From contig CP065161.1 of assembly GCA_015693905.1 (NCBI GenBank), positions 372,001 to 436,000 on the forward strand: a stretch of DNA of 64,000 nt, in the 5' to 3' direction. Positions 61,155 through 64,000 of the stretch are shown piece after piece; the first letter of the stretch is position 1; each line of letters begins with the position of its first letter. Below the pieces are notes generated by a model. That model worked only from the letters and a program-made list of their open reading frames with translations. It searched no databases and was not told where the DNA came from. Source of the stretch: Rhodobacterales bacterium HKCCA1288. Lineage in GTDB: Bacteria > Pseudomonadota > Alphaproteobacteria > Rhodobacterales > Rhodobacteraceae. Both the position numbers and the translations under genes were made by a program.

Positions 61155-62127
61155 TGATTGCCTCGTGATTGACAATGAGCGCAGGATCAATCCTGCCTTC
61201 GATAAAGTTCAGCGCGTTTTCCACACAGGCGCAGGCCATACGTTCAGCCGCCTCATTGGACAGCCCGCCAATATGGGGCGACAGGATCACCCGCGGATCC
61301 GAGAAAAGCGGGTTATCACGGGCAGGGGGCTCGGATTGGAACACATCCAATCCTGCCGCGGCCACCGTGCCATCCTTGAGCGCCGCCAACAGGGCCGCCT
61401 CATCGACAACGCCACCGCGCGCCGTGTTGCAGATCACAACGCCGCGTTTCATTTTCCCAAAGGCAGCGCGATCCAGCAGCGCGCCTTTGGCGGCGGGGAT
61501 ATGCACCGATATGAAATCAGCCTCAGCCAAGGCTGCGGATAAATCTGTCACTTCTTGCGCGGCCCCTTCGGGCCATGCGCCCATTTGGGAAAGATAGGGG
61601 TCATAGGCGGATATATGCATGCCAAACCCATCGGCCATTTTCGCCAAACGCCGCCCGATGCGGCCATAGCCGATGATCAAGAGGCGTTTGTTATACACCT
61701 CACGCGCGCGCAATAGATTACGCCAGTTCCACTCGAACCCTTCGCTGCCACGCGTGGCGAAATGCGCCTCTAGCGCCTGTTTCGCGCCAGCAAGCATCAT
61801 CATCATGGCCTGCTCGGCCACGGAGATAGAATTCACATCCCCCACAATGGCCAAGCCAATTCCGCGGGCCGACAATGCATCTACATCCACCGCGTCATAT
61901 CCCACGCCGTGGCGCGAGACGATTTTCAGGTCTGGTGCAGTTGCAATCATCTCGGCCGTCAGGGGTTGTGTGCGCAGCACAAGCGCATCGGCCTGCGGCA
62001 GATAGGGCAGATAGGCCGTAGGTGCGGGATCGGTCACATAGGTGACATCCACGCCCTGCGTTTTAAGCCGCTCAAGCAGCGCCTCACCTGTCGGGTGAAG
62101 CGCCCCTGCAACCAAGAGCCGTGTCAT
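61144..62127 (-). CDS. D-isomer-specific 2-hydroxyacid dehydrogenase
   Basis: A 327-residue NAD(P)-dependent dehydrogenase of the phosphoglycerate/glyoxylate reductase group. LLIIGYGRIGRRLAKMADGFG is the Rossmann motif. The catalytic Arg, Glu and His lie in ICNTARGGVVDEAALL, AAGLDVFQSEPP and VILSPHIGG. ATG 62127 overlaps the stop of the aldolase gene (TGATG). An upstream TTG is less likely. Possible substrates are 2-keto acids produced by the HpcH/HpaI aldolase upstream. Confidence 0.88.
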   Translation of the reverse strand: MTRLLVAGALHPTGEALLERLKTQGVDVTYVTDPAPTAYLPYLPQADALVLRTQPLTAEMIATAPDLKIVSRHGVGYDAVDVDALSARGIGLAIVGDVNSISVAEQAMMMMLAGAKQALEAHFATRGSEGFEWNWRNLLRAREVYNKRLLIIGYGRIGRRLAKMADGFGMHISAYDPYLSQMGAWPEGAAQEVTDLSAALAEADFISVHIPAAKGALLDRAAFGKMKRGVVICNTARGGVVDEAALLAALKDGTVAAAGLDVFQSEPPARDNPLFSDPRVILSPHIGGLSNEAAERMACACVENALNFIEGRIDPALIVNHEAINGS

Positions 62128-62948
62128 CAATAGCCCCCTTTGCCAGCACCCGTGCTGTCCGACCCACCGGCGCGGCCCACAACCTCATGCCAGCCCGTGA
62201 CCGCCGCGCGGGCTGATTGCGCCAAAAAGCGCACGTCACCCCCAACAGTGGTGAGGCGATAGCCCCAGTCAATGGCGCGGGCCGCATAGGCGGGGTTGCC
62301 GCAATGCAGGCAGGCGGCGATTTTGTTCTTGCGGCATACGGCGGCGATTTCCTTAATCATCGCGATCATCTCGGGTTCTTCGCGGTCAAATCCTGGGGGC
62401 AAACGCCCCGCTTGGGTGCCGAGGGTCAGATCAGCAGGGCCAACATAAATACCGTCTAGGCCAGGGGTCGCTGCGATTTCCTCAAGATGTTCCATGCCTG
62501 CCGCGGTTTCGATCATGGCAATGGCCAGAACCTGCGCATTCGCGTCTTTGACATTGTAACTGGGGTCGGCAATCACCGCGCGGGTCGGGCCATAGCTGCG
62601 CTGCCCATGCGGGGGGTAGCGCAGGTAGCTGACGAATTCTTCTGCTTCGGCGCGAGAATTCACCATGGGGCAGATGATCCCCTCAACGCCCATATCCAAG
62701 GCCTTCATGATCCAACTGGGGTCACGCCACGGCACGCGGGCCATGATCGTGGGGCCTGCATTGCGCAAGGCCTGCATCATGGGCAAAGCCATGCCATAAT
62801 CCAACGCGCCATGCTGCATATCAATGGTGATGCTGTCAAAACCCTGCGCCGCCATGATCTCGGCGGTAAAGCTAGAACCGATGGAACACCACCCATTCAA
62901 CGCGGGCTGATCCCCTTGCCATAAGGCCTTGAGTCTGTTTGCTTTCAT
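62127..62948 (-). CDS. HpcH/HpaI-family aldolase (2-keto-3-deoxy sugar acid aldolase type)
   Basis: A 273-residue class II metal-dependent aldolase: FDSITIDMQHGALDY carries the catalytic base His, ARVPWRDPSWIMKALDMGVEGIICPMVNS binds substrate, and IAMIETAAGMEHLEEIA and GIYVGPADLTLGTQ bind metal. It resembles 2-keto-3-deoxy-L-rhamnonate or 4-hydroxy-2-oxovalerate aldolases. ATG 62948 follows GGGAGG. It is first in the minus-strand operon divergent from iolD. It could also cleave 2-keto-3-deoxy-L-fuconate from the sugar locus, which lacks its own aldolase (inference). Confidence 0.88.
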   Translation of the reverse strand: MKANRLKALWQGDQPALNGWCSIGSSFTAEIMAAQGFDSITIDMQHGALDYGMALPMMQALRNAGPTIMARVPWRDPSWIMKALDMGVEGIICPMVNSRAEAEEFVSYLRYPPHGQRSYGPTRAVIADPSYNVKDANAQVLAIAMIETAAGMEHLEEIAATPGLDGIYVGPADLTLGTQAGRLPPGFDREEPEMIAMIKEIAAVCRKNKIAACLHCGNPAYAARAIDWGYRLTTVGGDVRFLAQSARAAVTGWHEVVGRAGGSDSTGAGKGGY

Positions 62949-63054
62949 TTCTAACCTCCCCATGACTGCGGTCGCGATTTGGGGGAATCCCTCGCCCAAA
63001 GTTTAAGCAAGCGCACAGTCTTTCAGCGTCACTATTGCAGCGTCAAAAAGTTTT

Positions 63055-63094
63055 TGCAATGATCGTTGCATAAAAATTTTTTTGTCAATATACA
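63055..63094 (+). promoter_or_regulatory. iolD promoter with overlapping inverted repeat
   Basis: TTGCAT (63066-63071) and TATACA (63089-63094) lie 17 bases apart as -35 and -10. The near-perfect palindrome TGCAATGATCGTTGCA (63055-63070) overlaps the -35, a repressor-like arrangement. The start of iolD is 42 bases further on. Confidence 0.55.
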
Positions 63095-63136
63095 TTTCGT
63101 GTGAGGACGAATCTAGCCCAGGGGAGGGGTGCTGGT

Positions 63137-64000
63137 ATGAGTAACCGAGCAAGTGCAAACGGCACTGTGCGTCTAACTATGGCGCAGGCAATCGTGCGCT
63201 ACATGGTTAATCAATTCACCATCATTGATGGCGAGGAGGTGCCGCTGTTTGCAGGGGTGTTCGGGATCTTTGGCCACGGTAACGTAACCTGCTTGGCCGA
63301 GGCGCTAGAGCGCGTTCAAGATCAGCTTCCCACATGGCGCGGGCAAAATGAACAATCCATGGCCTTGGCCGCGATTGCCTATGCCAAAGCAAAGAAACGC
63401 CGTCAGATCATGGTCGCGACCTCATCTGTCGGGCCAGGGGCCACGAATATGGTCACCGCTGCGGGTGTTGCGCATGCCAACCGCTTGCCCGTCTTGTTGT
63501 TGTCGGGCGACACCTATGTGAACCGCTTGCCCGATCCTGTGTTGCAGCAGGTCGAGCATTTCGGGGATCCAAGCATCACGGTGAACGACAGTTTCCGCGC
63601 TGTGACGCGCTATTGGGATCGGATCACCCATCCTGCGCAGATCATCCAATCCTTGCCTGCGGCTGTGGCCACGATGCTAGACCCTGCGGATTGTGGGCCG
63701 GCCTTCCTTGGTCTGCCGCAAGACACGCAGGAATTGGCCTATGATTATCCAGAGGCGTTTTTCGAACGGAAGGTTTGGACTATCGCCCGCCCACGCCCCT
63801 CGCGCGATCAGGTCGAGGCGGCGGTCGAGATCCTGAAAACCGCGAAGAATCCCTTCATCATCGCGGGGGGTGGGGTGCGCTATTCTGGGGCCGAGGCCGC
63901 GGTGGCTGATTTCGCGAAGCGCCGTGGTATCCCCATGGCTGAAACCATTGCGGGCAAGGGCGGCGTTGTGCATGACAACCCTGCCTATGCAGGCCCAATG
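63137..64000 (+). CDS. iolD: IolD, 3D-(3,5/4)-trihydroxycyclohexane-1,2-dione hydrolase (N-terminal part)
   Basis: The first 288 codons; the gene runs off the window. IolD is a thiamine-diphosphate enzyme that opens the ring of trihydroxycyclohexane-dione to 5-deoxyglucuronate. The opening MAQAIVRYMVNQ, GVFGIFGHGNV, TWRGQNEQSMALAAIAYAKA with the cofactor-activating Glu, and SSVGPGATNMVTAAGVAHANR are clear IolD/acetolactate-synthase-type stretches. ATG 63137 lies 10 bases after a GGGGAGGGG ribosome-binding site. Its promoter carries a repressor-like palindrome. Confidence 0.95.
   Translation, partial: MSNRASANGTVRLTMAQAIVRYMVNQFTIIDGEEVPLFAGVFGIFGHGNVTCLAEALERVQDQLPTWRGQNEQSMALAAIAYAKAKKRRQIMVATSSVGPGATNMVTAAGVAHANRLPVLLLSGDTYVNRLPDPVLQQVEHFGDPSITVNDSFRAVTRYWDRITHPAQIIQSLPAAVATMLDPADCGPAFLGLPQDTQELAYDYPEAFFERKVWTIARPRPSRDQVEAAVEILKTAKNPFIIAGGGVRYSGAEAAVADFAKRRGIPMAETIAGKGGVVHDNPAYAGPM

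Noticed and set aside
1-64000. CRISPR arrays, insertion sequences or prophage genes
   Set aside because: No regularly spaced repeats, transposase motifs, integrases or phage structural genes were seen on either strand.

Overview
The window looks like chromosome of a Rhodobacteraceae (roseobacter-group) alphaproteobacterium. The clues are a circularly permuted two-piece tmRNA gene, the lpxA-lpxI-lpxB order (LpxI instead of LpxH), an alphaproteobacterial SspB, DUF4169 and RHH_4 small proteins, a PmtA-like methyltransferase and GC-rich codon use with many tightly overlapping genes. No insertion sequence, CRISPR array or rRNA gene was seen.

Layout. 1-3.3 kb: the end of a lipid A operon (lpxA, lpxI, lpxB), then rplM-rpsI with a clear promoter and terminator. 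3.4-16.9 kb: housekeeping and accessory genes, namely a soluble PAS chemoreceptor, a family 25 glycosyltransferase, a polyamine-type ABC transporter (permease, permease, ATPase, with no binding protein beside it), a TusA-like protein, CcdA, an overlapping hydrolase-cytochrome P450 pair, class I aldolase, fumarase, a PmtA-like methyltransferase and SspB. 17.0-19.7 kb: minus-strand ssrA (tag ANDNRAPAMALAA), then a lower-GC gene for a 764-residue AAA_13 ATPase that carries every hallmark of the RloC/PrrC anticodon nucleases. 19.8-29.3 kb: a stray polyamine-binding protein, photolyase, cyclopropane-fatty-acid synthase-like enzyme, an AIG2-Nudix fusion, cysteine synthase, a large MscS channel, AlaX and tRNA-Ser(GGA).

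29.8-47.9 kb: a large sugar-catabolic locus. It holds a CUT1 ABC importer, two FucU-type mutarotases, an aldo/keto reductase resembling L-fucose dehydrogenase, a fuconolactonase-like amidohydrolase, a UxaA-type sugar-acid dehydratase, an SDR, a TIM-barrel isomerase, two PfkB kinases, an FGGY kinase, a BtpA/SgcQ-family barrel, an M42 (SgcX-like) hydrolase and a creatininase-family protein. Three copies of a near-palindromic 14-mer, consensus ACATGYTAGTATGT, sit in its three divergent promoter regions. The simplest reading is one regulon run by the GntR/FCD regulator encoded inside the locus. The enzyme set suggests oxidation of L-fucose or a related 6-deoxy or aldose sugar, plus a second, phosphorylating branch that I cannot match to a described pathway.

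48.0-64.0 kb: a myo-inositol / inositol-stereoisomer locus. It holds a LacI regulator, three Gfo/Idh/MocA dehydrogenases, an IolE/IolI-like barrel, iolB, an iolJ-like aldolase, a stand-alone IolC-like kinase plus a second fused kinase-aldolase, an RpiR regulator, a 2-hydroxyacid dehydrogenase, an HpcH/HpaI aldolase and the start of iolD. An inverted repeat (TGCAA-N6-TTGCA) overlaps the predicted -35 boxes of both the iolD and the dehydrogenase/iolE promoters. A fatty acid desaturase and a Caulobacter XylB-like sugar dehydrogenase lie inside this locus.

The most notable candidates are the RloC-like nuclease beside ssrA, the three-site GntR regulon, and the BtpA-M42-FGGY kinase-creatininase operon of unknown substrate.
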